This document shows positions 47,625 to 55,905 of a DNA stretch of 64,000 nt, piece by piece. The stretch is from Bordetella flabilis (GTDB lineage: Bacteria > Pseudomonadota > Gammaproteobacteria > Burkholderiales > Burkholderiaceae_B). Positions within the stretch are counted from its first letter, which is position 1, and every line of letters begins with the position of its first letter. The stretch spans positions 3,658,001-3,722,000 of the forward strand of contig NZ_CP016172.1 of assembly GCF_001676725.1 (NCBI RefSeq), written 5' to 3'. The translations under genes were made by a program, and so were the position numbers. The notes beneath the pieces were generated by a model. The model did not search any database. It saw only the letters and a program-made list of their open reading frames with translations, and was not told the DNA's origin.

Positions 47625-47801
47625 CAACGTCATGCGACTGGGTGACCGGTGCCCGCCGGCCGGGCACCGGCGGGGCAGACGGCGGCGGCGCGCCGAAGGA
47701 GCCTTGGGTGCCCGGGCGGGAGGGTTACGCGACGCTGACGCCATGTCGGTGCGGGTCGGGAATCCGGCCATCCAGCGGCATACCCTCGGCCATCCCATAA
47801 C

Positions 47802-47827
47802 GTATACTTTTAAATGCTTTCGTATAC
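47802..47827. promoter_or_regulatory. Paired GTATAC operators before FAH-family gene
   Basis: GTATAC at 47802-47807 and 47822-47827, 20 bases apart, 37 bases before the GTG start of the FAH-family gene. The pattern is repeated almost base for base at 49558-49583. Confidence 0.7.
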
Positions 47828-47863
47828 TATTTAGCCACCGTCCTTCTTCTTTTCACAGACCCC

Positions 47864-48769
47864 GTGAGACTCCTTACCTTTGCGCGCACGTCTTCCCATC
47901 TCGGCATGCTCCTGAATGCGGAGACCGTTTTCGACCTGACATCGGCATGGCTTCATGAAGGTGGCTCAAACGCGCCGGCTCATGTGGGCGACCTGTTGGC
48001 ACTGGGCGACCAGGGCATGCAACAAGCCGAGGCGCTGCTGTTGACGCATGCCGGCGATGCCCGCTTTGTGGCGCCCTTGCCCGACGTGCGCCTGCTGGCG
48101 CCGATCCCCCGCCCGGCGAAGAATATTTTCTGCATCGGGCGCAACTATCGCGAACACATCATTGAAGGCAACCGTGCGCGCGGTCGCGATCCCCATGACT
48201 TTCCAAAGGCGATCGAAGTCTTCACCAAGCCACCGACATCGGTCATAGGTCCGGACGCCGTCATCGCGGCGCACGCGCACATCACCCGGGAACTCGACTA
48301 CGAAGTCGAGCTGGGCGTGGTGATAGGCAAAGGCGGCATCGACATCCCCGCCGAACGGGCGATGGAACACGTATTCGGCTACACCGTCATCAATGACATC
48401 AGCGCGCGCGATCTGCAGAAGGCGCATGGCCAGTGGTTCAGGGGCAAGGCGCTGGACCGCCATTGCCCGATGGGACCTTGCATCGTGCACAAGCGGGGGA
48501 TTCCCGACCCGCACGCGCTGTCGATACAGCTGGATGTGAACGGCGAACGCCGGCAGGATTCCAACACGAGCGATCTGCTGTTCAAGATCCCCGACATCAT
48601 CGCCCAGTTGTCCCGCGGCATGACGCTGGAGGCAGGCGACATCATCGCCACGGGAACGCCGTCCGGCGTGGGGTTGGGGCTGGTGCCGCCCCGCTATCTC
48701 CAAAAGGGAGATGTCGTCACCGCGCGGATCGAAGGATTGGGCATCCTTCGCAACCCTATCGGCGACTGA
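47864..48769 (+). CDS. Fumarylacetoacetate hydrolase (FAH) family protein
   Basis: 301 residues from a GTG at 47864. C-terminal FAH fold: NIFCIGRNYREHIIEGN, ITRELDYEVELGVVIGKGG with the metal-binding Glu pair, VFGYTVINDISARDLQKAHGQWFRGKALDRHCPMGPCIV, and GDIIATGTPSGVG. This is the short family that includes hydrolases and decarboxylases of acylpyruvates and 2-oxo acids such as the meta-cleavage pathway enzymes. It is preceded by the paired GTATAC motifs and converges with the GntR gene (two bases between stops), so it is part of the same regulon. Likely acts late in the ring-cleavage route (inference). Confidence 0.87.
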   Translation: MRLLTFARTSSHLGMLLNAETVFDLTSAWLHEGGSNAPAHVGDLLALGDQGMQQAEALLLTHAGDARFVAPLPDVRLLAPIPRPAKNIFCIGRNYREHIIEGNRARGRDPHDFPKAIEVFTKPPTSVIGPDAVIAAHAHITRELDYEVELGVVIGKGGIDIPAERAMEHVFGYTVINDISARDLQKAHGQWFRGKALDRHCPMGPCIVHKRGIPDPHALSIQLDVNGERRQDSNTSDLLFKIPDIIAQLSRGMTLEAGDIIATGTPSGVGLGLVPPRYLQKGDVVTARIEGLGILRNPIGD

Positions 48770-48771
48770 CC

Positions 48772-49476
48772 CTACTCGGCGAGTTCGGGCGTGCGCTGCG
48801 CGGAGATAGAACGCGTCGCCATGGCCTCGGTGTGGCGCAGGTGCGCGATCGTCAGGCGCCGGGCTTCGTCGGCATTCTGGGCTCGAATCGCCTCGTACAG
48901 CCGCTGGTGCTGGCGCATCGATTCCTTGCGCTCCTCCCATTCCGCCACGAAAAAGTAGCGGCACAGCCGCAGTTCCAGTTCCTGGATCACCGAGAATGCC
49001 AGCGCATTGTCCGCGGCCTGCGCGATGACGGTATGGAACTGCGAATTCACCCGCGAACTGCTGACAAAGTCATTCAGCTCCACGGCGCGCTCGCCTTCTT
49101 CTACCAGCGCCAGCAGTTGCTGCAGGTGCACGGTGCGACGTCTGTGCGCCGCCATGGCCGTGATTTCCGGTTCGATGATTTGCCGCAACTCGAAGAGCTC
49201 GTGCAGCTCGGCCATCGAAAGGCGTCGCACGTAGGTGCCACGACGCGGCGCCGATTCCACCCATCCTTTTGCTTCCAGCGCCTTCAGGGCTTCGCGAACC
49301 GGAATCTTGCTAACGCCGAACCGTTCCGCCAATTCGTCGATCAGCAGGCGCTCCCCGGCGCGCAGCTTGCCGGTAACGATCTGCTCGAACAAGGCCTCAT
49401 AGACGTTCGGTAAGCGGGTGGCGCGTGTCCCCGCGCCGGCGGGCGAAGACTGCAGGTCTTCAGCGATGGTTGCCAT
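48772..49476 (-). CDS. GntR/FCD-family transcriptional regulator
   Basis: 234 residues from ATG 49476 (MATIAEDLQ); an upstream ATG at 49533 would add 19 residues and neither has a clear Shine-Dalgarno. N-terminal GntR winged helix (YEALFEQIVTGKLRAGERLLIDELAERFGVSKIPVREALKALEAKGWVESAPRRGTYV) and C-terminal FCD helical domain with metal-type His residues (NSQFHTVIAQAADN, AHLRHTEAM). Diverges from the Bug-led operon at 49599; the paired GTATAC motifs lie in between and before the FAH-family gene. It is the probable repressor of both units, released by a pathway intermediate (inference). Confidence 0.88.
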   Translation of the reverse strand: MATIAEDLQSSPAGAGTRATRLPNVYEALFEQIVTGKLRAGERLLIDELAERFGVSKIPVREALKALEAKGWVESAPRRGTYVRRLSMAELHELFELRQIIEPEITAMAAHRRRTVHLQQLLALVEEGERAVELNDFVSSSRVNSQFHTVIAQAADNALAFSVIQELELRLCRYFFVAEWEERKESMRQHQRLYEAIRAQNADEARRLTIAHLRHTEAMATRSISAQRTPELAE

Positions 49477-49557
49477 GAAGGTTCCGGATGTCGCGGCTCG
49501 CGATGAGCCAGATTTTCCTTGACATGCTACCACGCTCAGATATTATTCCCCCATCTC

Positions 49558-49583
49558 GTATACTTTATTTGCTTTACGTATAC
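49558..49583. promoter_or_regulatory. Paired GTATAC operators before the Bug-hydroxylase operon
   Basis: GTATAC at 49558-49563 and 49578-49583, again with 20-base period, 16 bases before the Bug ATG (49599). With 47802-47827 it shares the frame GTATACTTT...TGCTTT..GTATAC. Confidence 0.7.
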
Positions 49584-49598
49584 TTCAAGGGGAAATGA

Positions 49599-50609
49599 AT
49601 GTTCAGTTTTTCAAACGCGAAAGGCTCAATCTGGCTCGGTCGCTTGATCCGCGCGGGTTGCGCGGTGGGATGCATCGCGACCAGCATGGGCGGGGCTCAG
49701 GCTGCCTATCCCGAGCGTCCGGTGACCATCGTCGTTCCCTTCGCGGCTGGCGGCGCGTCAGATATCGTGGCGCGCGTGGTCGCGCAGCAGTTGAACGACG
49801 AATACCACCAGGCCTTCATCGTGGAAAACAAGCCGGGCGGCAGCACGCAGATCGCTACGCGGTTCGTGATCAATGCGCCGGCCGATGGCCATACCCTATT
49901 GCTGGCCACCACCTCGGTGATCAACAACGCCTATCTGTACAAGAACCTCAACTACGACGCCGCCCGCTCGCTGCGTCCGGTCATCGGCCTGGTGGATGTT
50001 CCCGCCTTCCTGATCGTCGGCCCCACCATGCCGGCCAGGACCGTACCGGAGTTTCTCTCCACCGCGCATCAGCGGTCGGACAGCAACAAGCTGTCCTTCG
50101 GCTCCGCCGGCACGGCCAGTACCTTGCATCTGGCAGGCGAGTGGCTCAACCAGGTGGAGCACCTCAAGGGCGTACATATCCCCTACAAGGGGAGCGGACC
50201 GGAGGTCGTCGCACTGGCGTCCGGCGAAGTCGATTATTCGTTCGAGAACCTGGCTCCTGCCCTGCCGCAGATCACCAATGGGCGCATCCGCGTCCTGGGC
50301 ATCGCCGGCCCGAAACGCTTTCCCACCCTTCCCGAGGTTCCGCCGCTGAAGGACTTCGGCTTGCCGGATACGGATATGGCCAGCTGGTTCGTCCTGTTGG
50401 CACCGGCGGCCACCCCCGACGGCGTCGTCAAGCAGTTGAACACGTCGATCAACCGCATCCTGGCCAAACCGGAAATCCAGAAGCGCCTGCTCGACCTGGG
50501 CCTGGTACCCACAGGCGGAACGCCCCAGGAGTTGGCCGACCGGATGAAAGCCGATAGCGAGAAATGGATCGCCATCATCAAGGCCGGCAACATTACCGTG
50601 GACCAGTAA
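49599..50609 (+). CDS. Bug-family periplasmic solute receptor
   Basis: 336 residues from ATG 49599 with AAGGGGAAATGA upstream. Signal peptide to about residue 35 (GGAQAAYPERP), then the receptor domain: VTIVVPFAAGGASDIVARVVAQQL, FIVENKPGGSTQIATRFVINAPADGHTLLLATTSVINN and GVHIPYKGSGPEVVALASGEVDYSFENLAPALPQITNG. First gene of the run to 59178; four bases separate it from the molybdopterin subunit. It likely binds the aromatic or heteroaromatic acid which the following enzymes attack. Confidence 0.9.
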   Translation: MFSFSNAKGSIWLGRLIRAGCAVGCIATSMGGAQAAYPERPVTIVVPFAAGGASDIVARVVAQQLNDEYHQAFIVENKPGGSTQIATRFVINAPADGHTLLLATTSVINNAYLYKNLNYDAARSLRPVIGLVDVPAFLIVGPTMPARTVPEFLSTAHQRSDSNKLSFGSAGTASTLHLAGEWLNQVEHLKGVHIPYKGSGPEVVALASGEVDYSFENLAPALPQITNGRIRVLGIAGPKRFPTLPEVPPLKDFGLPDTDMASWFVLLAPAATPDGVVKQLNTSINRILAKPEIQKRLLDLGLVPTGGTPQELADRMKADSEKWIAIIKAGNITVDQ

Positions 50610-50613
50610 GACC

Positions 50614-53001
50614 ATGCACAGCGTAGAAGCACCGGCACGCAATGCCGGCATCGCGGCGAACCTCATCGGCGCGCGGGTCCCGCGCCGGGAAGACGCACGC
50701 CACCTCGCCGGCGCCGCGGCCTTCATCGCGGACATCGCCGTGCGGGATTGCCTGGAAATCGCCTTCGTGCGCAGCCCCGTCGCGCATGGCGTGTTGAAGG
50801 GCGTGCATCCAGGCGAGGATGTGCCGCCCGGAAACATCAGGCTGGCGGAACACTTTGAAGGACGCGCCCTCCCCATCAAGGCGGAGTTGCTGCGCGACGG
50901 CTTCCATGGGGCGCCCTATCCGCTGCTGGCCACGGGCAAGGTGCGCTTCGTCGGCGAGCCGGTCGCACTCGTCATGGCGCCCACGCGGGCGCAGGCCGAA
51001 CGCTGGGCGGAGTCGATCTCGCTGGATATCGAACCGCTGGCGCCGGTACTGGACGCTCGCAGCGAATGGGAACGCCCCGGCATTCCGCTGCATGGGAACC
51101 TGGACTGCAATCTCATCATGCGCGCCGCGCGCACGATCGGCGATTTCGACCGCATCGAGGCCGCCGCGCGCGACGGTGCAGGGCTGCACCGCATCGAACG
51201 CCGCTTCACCATGGAACGGGTGCTGGCCAGCCCCCTGGAAGGCCGCGGCTGCCTGGCCTATCGCGACAAGGCCAGCGGCGCGATGCATGTTCACCTGTCG
51301 ACGCAGCGTCCCCACCTGATACGCAGCTTCATCACCGCGCAGATACCGGGTTTGCGGGAAAGCGACCTGCGCGTGATCGTACCGGACGTCGGCGGCGGCT
51401 TTGGCGCCAAGAGCAACCTGTATCCCGAAGAAGTCTTGCTGACCGCGCTTGCCATGGAGCTGGACCGTCCGGTGCGATGGATAGAAGACCGCTACGAGCA
51501 CTTCGTCGCCAGCAACCATAGCCGCCAGCACGACCAGGATATCGCCGCCTGGTTCGACGACACGGGCCGCATCCACGCGGTCGACGCGACCTTCATCGTC
51601 GACGCGGGCGCGTATTGCGCGAAATCGTCCACCGGGGCGATCGAGGCCAACATGGCGGCCAACGTGATGCTGGGTCCCTACGACATCCGGCATTACCGCT
51701 TCCAGGCGATCAGCATCTATACGAACAAAAGCCCTGTCGGTCCCTATCGCGGCGTCGGCCGGCCAGGCGGGTGCTTCGCCATGGAGCGCATCGTCGACGA
51801 AGTCGCGCATTGCCTCGGTATGGATCCGGTGGAGGTACGCCGGCGCAACCTGATCCCGGCGGAGAAAATGCCCTACGTGACCGCGACCGGGCTGGCCTAC
51901 GATTCCGGCGATTACCGGCAAGCGGTGGACGAGGCGGCGCGGCATGTCGAAACAAACTGGCGCACGCGCCCGCCTGCGCATGCACGCCGACGCGCCGGCA
52001 TCGGCTACGCCATGCTGGTCGAACAAGCAGGACACGGATCGGAGGAATGGTTCCGGCGCGGCTCTCCCACCGTCTATGGACACGAGGCTGCACGGGTCAC
52101 CCTGAACGGCGACGGCACGCTGGAGATCGATGTCGGTACGCTCGCCCATGGCCAGGGCCACGCCACCAGCTATGCGCAGATCGCCGCGCAGATCACCGCC
52201 ATTTCCATCGCCGATATACGCGTGCGCCAGGGGGATACGGCCGCCACGCCCTACGGCATGGGAACCGTCGCGTCCCGATCCATCGTCATGGGCGGCGGCG
52301 CGGTGGCCCAGGCCTGCGAAGCGTTGATAGCCAAGGCGCGCCGCATCGCATCGGCGAACCTGGGCGACGCGCCCGGCGAGCTGGCATTGCGGGATGGCGC
52401 GCTGCATGGCGTGCACGGCAGCCTGAGCCTGGCCGAAGTATCCCGCATCTCCACCGTGCAGATACACAAGCTGCCGAAGGACATCGAGCCGGGCATGTCG
52501 CTGCAGGCCTTCTACCGGCCCAGCGTCGAAACCGGAACGTTTTCCTATGCGGTACACGCCGCGCGCGTGGAGGTCGATGTCGACACGGGCTTCGTCACGA
52601 TCACGGATTACCTGGTGGTCGAAGACTGCGGCACCGTCGTCAACCCCCTGATCGCCGATGGGCAGGTCATAGGCGGCGTCGCGCAGGGCATCGGCCAGGC
52701 GCTGTACGAGGCCATGCGCTACAACCGGGACGGCCAGCCGCTGACGGTGACTTTCGGCGACTACGTGGTGCCCAGCGCCATGGAGGTCCCGCATATCGAG
52801 ATCATCCATCTCTGCACGCCCTCGCCTTTCTCCGCCTTCGGCGTCAAGGGCATGGGCGAAGGCGGGTCGGTCCCGCCGCCCGCCGCCATCGCCAACGCGG
52901 TGCGCGCCGCGCTGCATGAACGCGGAGTGGCGGTGGATCGCACGCCGATAGACCCTGATTACCTGCTGGCGCAGTGGCTGGCGGGAGAGCAAACGCGATG
53001 A
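50614..53001 (+). CDS. Molybdopterin-binding large subunit, CoxL-like hydroxylase
   Basis: 795 residues, usual CoxL size. Features: GARVPRREDARHLAGAAAFIADI at the N-terminus, VGGGFGAKSNLYPEEVLLTALAMEL, PYRGVGRPGGCFAMERIVDEVAHCLGMDPVEVRRRNLI, and the catalytic loop KGMGEGGSVPPPAAIANAV with Glu749. The CODH-specific active-site loop AYxCSFR is absent and GPYRGVGRPGG stands in its place, so it is not a CO dehydrogenase but a hydroxylase of an aromatic or heterocyclic compound or aldehyde. The stop overlaps the FAD-subunit start (ATGA). Confidence 0.92.
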   Translation: MHSVEAPARNAGIAANLIGARVPRREDARHLAGAAAFIADIAVRDCLEIAFVRSPVAHGVLKGVHPGEDVPPGNIRLAEHFEGRALPIKAELLRDGFHGAPYPLLATGKVRFVGEPVALVMAPTRAQAERWAESISLDIEPLAPVLDARSEWERPGIPLHGNLDCNLIMRAARTIGDFDRIEAAARDGAGLHRIERRFTMERVLASPLEGRGCLAYRDKASGAMHVHLSTQRPHLIRSFITAQIPGLRESDLRVIVPDVGGGFGAKSNLYPEEVLLTALAMELDRPVRWIEDRYEHFVASNHSRQHDQDIAAWFDDTGRIHAVDATFIVDAGAYCAKSSTGAIEANMAANVMLGPYDIRHYRFQAISIYTNKSPVGPYRGVGRPGGCFAMERIVDEVAHCLGMDPVEVRRRNLIPAEKMPYVTATGLAYDSGDYRQAVDEAARHVETNWRTRPPAHARRRAGIGYAMLVEQAGHGSEEWFRRGSPTVYGHEAARVTLNGDGTLEIDVGTLAHGQGHATSYAQIAAQITAISIADIRVRQGDTAATPYGMGTVASRSIVMGGGAVAQACEALIAKARRIASANLGDAPGELALRDGALHGVHGSLSLAEVSRISTVQIHKLPKDIEPGMSLQAFYRPSVETGTFSYAVHAARVEVDVDTGFVTITDYLVVEDCGTVVNPLIADGQVIGGVAQGIGQALYEAMRYNRDGQPLTVTFGDYVVPSAMEVPHIEIIHLCTPSPFSAFGVKGMGEGGSVPPPAAIANAVRAALHERGVAVDRTPIDPDYLLAQWLAGEQTR

Positions 53002-53840
53002 AGCTGCCGGATTTCGAATACCGGGCGCCCGCCTCCCTGGACGACGCGCTGGACACCCTGGCAGCGCTGGGCAGCGACGCCAAGGTGCTGGCAGGCGGGC
53101 AGAGCCTCTTGCCGACCATGCGCTACGGCCTGGCTCGTCCGGCGGTGCTGCTGGATCTCAAGCGCGTGCCCATGCTGCGCGGCGCGGGATCGCGCGACGG
53201 CACCCTATCGCTCGGCGCCATGACTACCCACGCCGATCTGGCCCGGGGCGCGCGCACTACGCCGCTGGCGTCCCTGCTGGCGGCGCATGCAGAGCAAATC
53301 GCTTTCCCGGCCGTGCGCACGCAGGGCACGGTGGGCGGCAGCCTGGTCCACGCAGACCCCGCCGGCGACTGGCCACTACTGTTTTCGGCCCTGGATGCCA
53401 CCGTCGAGCTGCGCAGCCTGCGCGGGCGTCGCGAAGCCGCATTGCGCGACTTCATCCAGGGACCGCTCACCACCGCCATCGAGATCGATGAGCTGCTGAC
53501 CGCCGTCACGCTGGATGCGGACAACGCAGGCTTGACCGCCTGGGGCCGCGCCAAGCTGATGCATCGGGCCGGCGAGTACGCCACCACATCGGCGGTGGCG
53601 CTGCGGCGCGCGTCGGGACGATGGTCCTGCTGGATCATGGCGCCCTCCACCGGCCCACGCGCGCTGCAAGGATGCGCCGCCCTGCTCGATGCCGGCCACC
53701 CCGACGCCGCGCAGCTGATGCGGCAAGCCATGGACGAGGTGGTCCAGCTGCTGCCCGGCGAACCGGCCGCCGCCCATCATCGCCATGCCGCCAACCTGTT
53801 ACGCGCCATCGAACAGGCGCGGGAGCATCACCATGACTGA
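52998..53840 (+). CDS. FAD-binding middle subunit, CoxM-like
   Basis: 280 residues from ATG 52998. FAD-binding motifs AGGQSLLPTMRYGLARPAVLLDLKR and the CoxM-type TVGGSLVHADPAGDWPLLFSALDA (AGGQS and TxGGx4ADP variants bind the FAD). It accepts electrons from the [2Fe-2S] subunit and passes them to quinone or another acceptor. It overlaps both neighbouring genes, the usual order L-M-S of this hydroxylase. Confidence 0.92.
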   Translation: MKLPDFEYRAPASLDDALDTLAALGSDAKVLAGGQSLLPTMRYGLARPAVLLDLKRVPMLRGAGSRDGTLSLGAMTTHADLARGARTTPLASLLAAHAEQIAFPAVRTQGTVGGSLVHADPAGDWPLLFSALDATVELRSLRGRREAALRDFIQGPLTTAIEIDELLTAVTLDADNAGLTAWGRAKLMHRAGEYATTSAVALRRASGRWSCWIMAPSTGPRALQGCAALLDAGHPDAAQLMRQAMDEVVQLLPGEPAAAHHRHAANLLRAIEQAREHHHD

Positions 53841-54306
53841 AACCCGCCTGAGCGTCGACCTGGTCGTCAACCGCAAGACGGCGACGATGGAAGTGGAGCC
53901 CCATGCCAGCCTGGCGGACGCACTGCGCGAACTGGCCGGCACCACGTCGGTACATCTGGGTTGCGAACACGGCGTGTGCGGCGCTTGCAACGTCATCGTC
54001 GACGGCGAAGTGGTACGCGCCTGCCTGACCCTGGCCGCCGCTTGCGGCGGCTGCGCCGTTACCACGGCCGAAGGCCTCGACGACGCCCTGGCGGATCGCC
54101 TGCGCGACGCGCTGCACCGCCATCATGGCTTGCAGTGCGGTTTCTGCACGCCGGGCATGCTGATCACGGCCCACGACATGGTATCGCGGGGCCAGTCCCC
54201 TTGCCCCGCCAGTATCCGCGAACACCTATGCGGCAACATCTGCCGATGCACCGGCTACCAGGGCATTGTCGCCGCCATCCAGACCACCATAGAGGAATCG
54301 ACATGA
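53833..54306 (+). CDS. [2Fe-2S] small subunit, CoxS-like
   Basis: 157 residues from ATG 53833, overlapping the FAD subunit. Ferredoxin-domain cluster LGCEHGVCGACNVIVDGEVVRAC and helical-domain cluster QCGFCTPGMLITAHDM ... NICRCTGYQGIV. Full complement of cysteines is visible. It connects molybdenum and FAD subunits. The stop overlaps the next ATG (54303-54306, ATGA), so the dioxygenase is coupled to the hydroxylase. Confidence 0.93.
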   Translation: MTETRLSVDLVVNRKTATMEVEPHASLADALRELAGTTSVHLGCEHGVCGACNVIVDGEVVRACLTLAAACGGCAVTTAEGLDDALADRLRDALHRHHGLQCGFCTPGMLITAHDMVSRGQSPCPASIREHLCGNICRCTGYQGIVAAIQTTIEEST

Positions 54307-55397
54307 ATCCTTCCCCGCAAACGGGCATCGTCGGCGTGGCCTGCGTGCCGCACGCGCCCCAGTTCCTGTCGCGGCCGGAAACCGAAGATCTTGAGCAGGT
54401 CGAACGGGTGCGTGCCGCGATGGCAGAGGCCGGCGAACGCCTGCGAGCGCTGCGGCCCGACTGCATCATCATGATGTCCAATGATCACGGCGACCACTTC
54501 GTAACGCATTCGGTACCCGCCTTCTGCGTGCATGCCGCCGCCACCGCCGACGGCATGCACAAGCACCGCGGCACGTGGACGCTGGATCCATCCATGGGAT
54601 ACGGATTGGTGCGGACCATGGAACAGGAAGGATTCGACCTCGCCTATACCCTGTCGGCAAGGCTTCCCACCGCCTTCACCATCCCCCACGAGTTCATGGG
54701 TTTCGGCCGGGAGGTACCGCTGACGGCGATCTTCGTGAATGCCTACGTACCGCCGCAGCCGTCGGCGCTGCGCTGCCACGCCTTCGGCCAGGGCCTGGCG
54801 CGCGCCGTCGCGCGCATGGGACGCCGCGCCGTGCTGATCGCCAGCGGCGGCCTGTCCCACTATCCGGGCACCGCGCACTATCCGCATCCCGACGTCGACA
54901 CGGACAGACAGCTGTACGAGCAGATGCGCGCCGGCAACCTTACCGCCCTGCTCGCATTGGACGACGCAGCGTTGGATCGCACGGGGAATCTGGAATTGCG
55001 CGCGCCGCTGATCGCCGCAGGCGCCATGGGCAACCGCAAACCCTTCATCTCTACCTTCGAGCCCTCCTGGCATCACACCTACAGCGTGCTGGCCTGGGAT
55101 CTGACCGAAGCCATCGGAACCGCGCCCTTGATCTATCCCGCGCTGCCGCCCCAGCGAGTGCCCCTGGTGGAAGCCTTGTACCGCCTGCGCAGCGACCCCG
55201 ACAGCGCGCGCCGCTACCTGGCCGATCCGCAAGCATGGTGCGACGACTATGCGCTGGCGCCCGACGAACGCGAAGCGTTGCTGGAGATGAATCCGGAACG
55301 CCTGCGCGACGAATTTTCCATCCACGCCCTGCTCACCTCCGGCGCGGCCACACAGCTGCGCATCCTGCGCGAGCGCAACCCATCATCCAACCCTTAG
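54303..55397 (+). CDS. Fused LigB-LigA extradiol ring-cleavage dioxygenase (class III)
   Basis: 364 residues. Residues 1-275 are LigB-type: iron ligands His17 (CVPHAPQF), His62 (SNDHGDHF) and Glu231 (GNLELRAPLIAAGAM), and the acid-base His186 (ASGGLSHYPG), as in protocatechuate 4,5-dioxygenase. The C-terminal 80 residues (PLVEALYRLRSDPDSARRYLADPQAWCDDYALAPDEREALLEMNPERLRDEFSIHALL style) match the small LigA alpha subunit. Such fusions occur in gallate dioxygenases, which are usually somewhat longer. It cleaves a catechol- or hydroxypyridine-like diol. The actual substrate is unknown. Confidence 0.87.
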   Translation: MNPSPQTGIVGVACVPHAPQFLSRPETEDLEQVERVRAAMAEAGERLRALRPDCIIMMSNDHGDHFVTHSVPAFCVHAAATADGMHKHRGTWTLDPSMGYGLVRTMEQEGFDLAYTLSARLPTAFTIPHEFMGFGREVPLTAIFVNAYVPPQPSALRCHAFGQGLARAVARMGRRAVLIASGGLSHYPGTAHYPHPDVDTDRQLYEQMRAGNLTALLALDDAALDRTGNLELRAPLIAAGAMGNRKPFISTFEPSWHHTYSVLAWDLTEAIGTAPLIYPALPPQRVPLVEALYRLRSDPDSARRYLADPQAWCDDYALAPDEREALLEMNPERLRDEFSIHALLTSGAATQLRILRERNPSSNP

Positions 55398-55406
55398 GAA
55401 CCTGCC

Positions 55407-55898
55407 ATGTCCATCGAAACCTTCAACACGCTCAAGGGCGCCACGCCGGAAGCCCGCCTGGCCGAGCTCGGCATCGAACTGCCGGAGCGGCGCCAGCCCG
55501 TCGGCAACTACGCGGGCGCGGTCACCACGGGCAATCTGGTCTTCGTCGCCGGCCACGGCACCTTCAATGGCTCCCTGCAGACGCACAAAGGCAAACTCGG
55601 TGGCGAAGTGTCCATCGAGGAAGGCAAGGCAGGCGCCCGCAATGCGGTAATCAGCGCGCTGACCTCGCTGAAAGGCGAAATCGGCGAGCTGTCCCGCGTC
55701 AAGCGCGTGGTGCGCCTGTTCGGCATGGTGGCATCGACGCCGGACTTCTTCCGCCAACCGGAGGTCATCGACGGGGCTTCCGACGTACTGACCGCCGTAT
55801 TCGGCGCCGCCGGGATACACGCCCGCTGCGCGGTGGGTTTCGCGGCCCTGCCTTTCAATATGCCGATCGAGCTGGAAATGGTCGTCGAGATCGAGTGA
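55407..55898 (+). CDS. RidA/YjgF-family protein
   Basis: 163 residues from ATG 55407, ten bases after the dioxygenase. The long YjgF/YER057c form of about 150-165 residues: GNYAGAVTTGNLVFVAGHGTFNG, GEVSIEEGKAGARNAVISALTSLKGEIGELSRVKRVVRLFGMVASTPDF, and CAVGFAALPFNMPIELEMVVEI. Members deaminate imine/enamine intermediates; some act as 2-aminomuconate deaminases in aromatic-amine pathways. Its place after a ring-cleaving dioxygenase points to handling a nitrogen-containing ring-fission product (inference). The Arg that binds the carboxylate in reactive RidA proteins is usually in the C-terminal segment; HARCAVGFAALP contains one. Confidence 0.82.
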   Translation: MSIETFNTLKGATPEARLAELGIELPERRQPVGNYAGAVTTGNLVFVAGHGTFNGSLQTHKGKLGGEVSIEEGKAGARNAVISALTSLKGEIGELSRVKRVVRLFGMVASTPDFFRQPEVIDGASDVLTAVFGAAGIHARCAVGFAALPFNMPIELEMVVEIE

Positions 55899-55905
55899 GG
55901 ACAGC

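Larger units (their letters stand above)
47557..47863. promoter_or_regulatory. Intergenic region carrying a Fur-type promoter and GntR-type operators
   Basis: 307 bases between the divergent TonB receptor (start 47556) and FAH-family gene (start 47864). Its receptor-proximal part has the Fur-box promoter (47597-47624), its distal part the paired GTATAC motifs (47802-47827). A 110-base stretch between them (47640-47790) is GC-rich and shows no element. Confidence 0.6.

Noticed and set aside
50614..53001. Carbon monoxide dehydrogenase large subunit
   Set aside because: The form I CODH loop AYxCSFR is absent and GPYRGVGRPGG is found instead, so the gene is annotated only as a CoxL-like hydroxylase.
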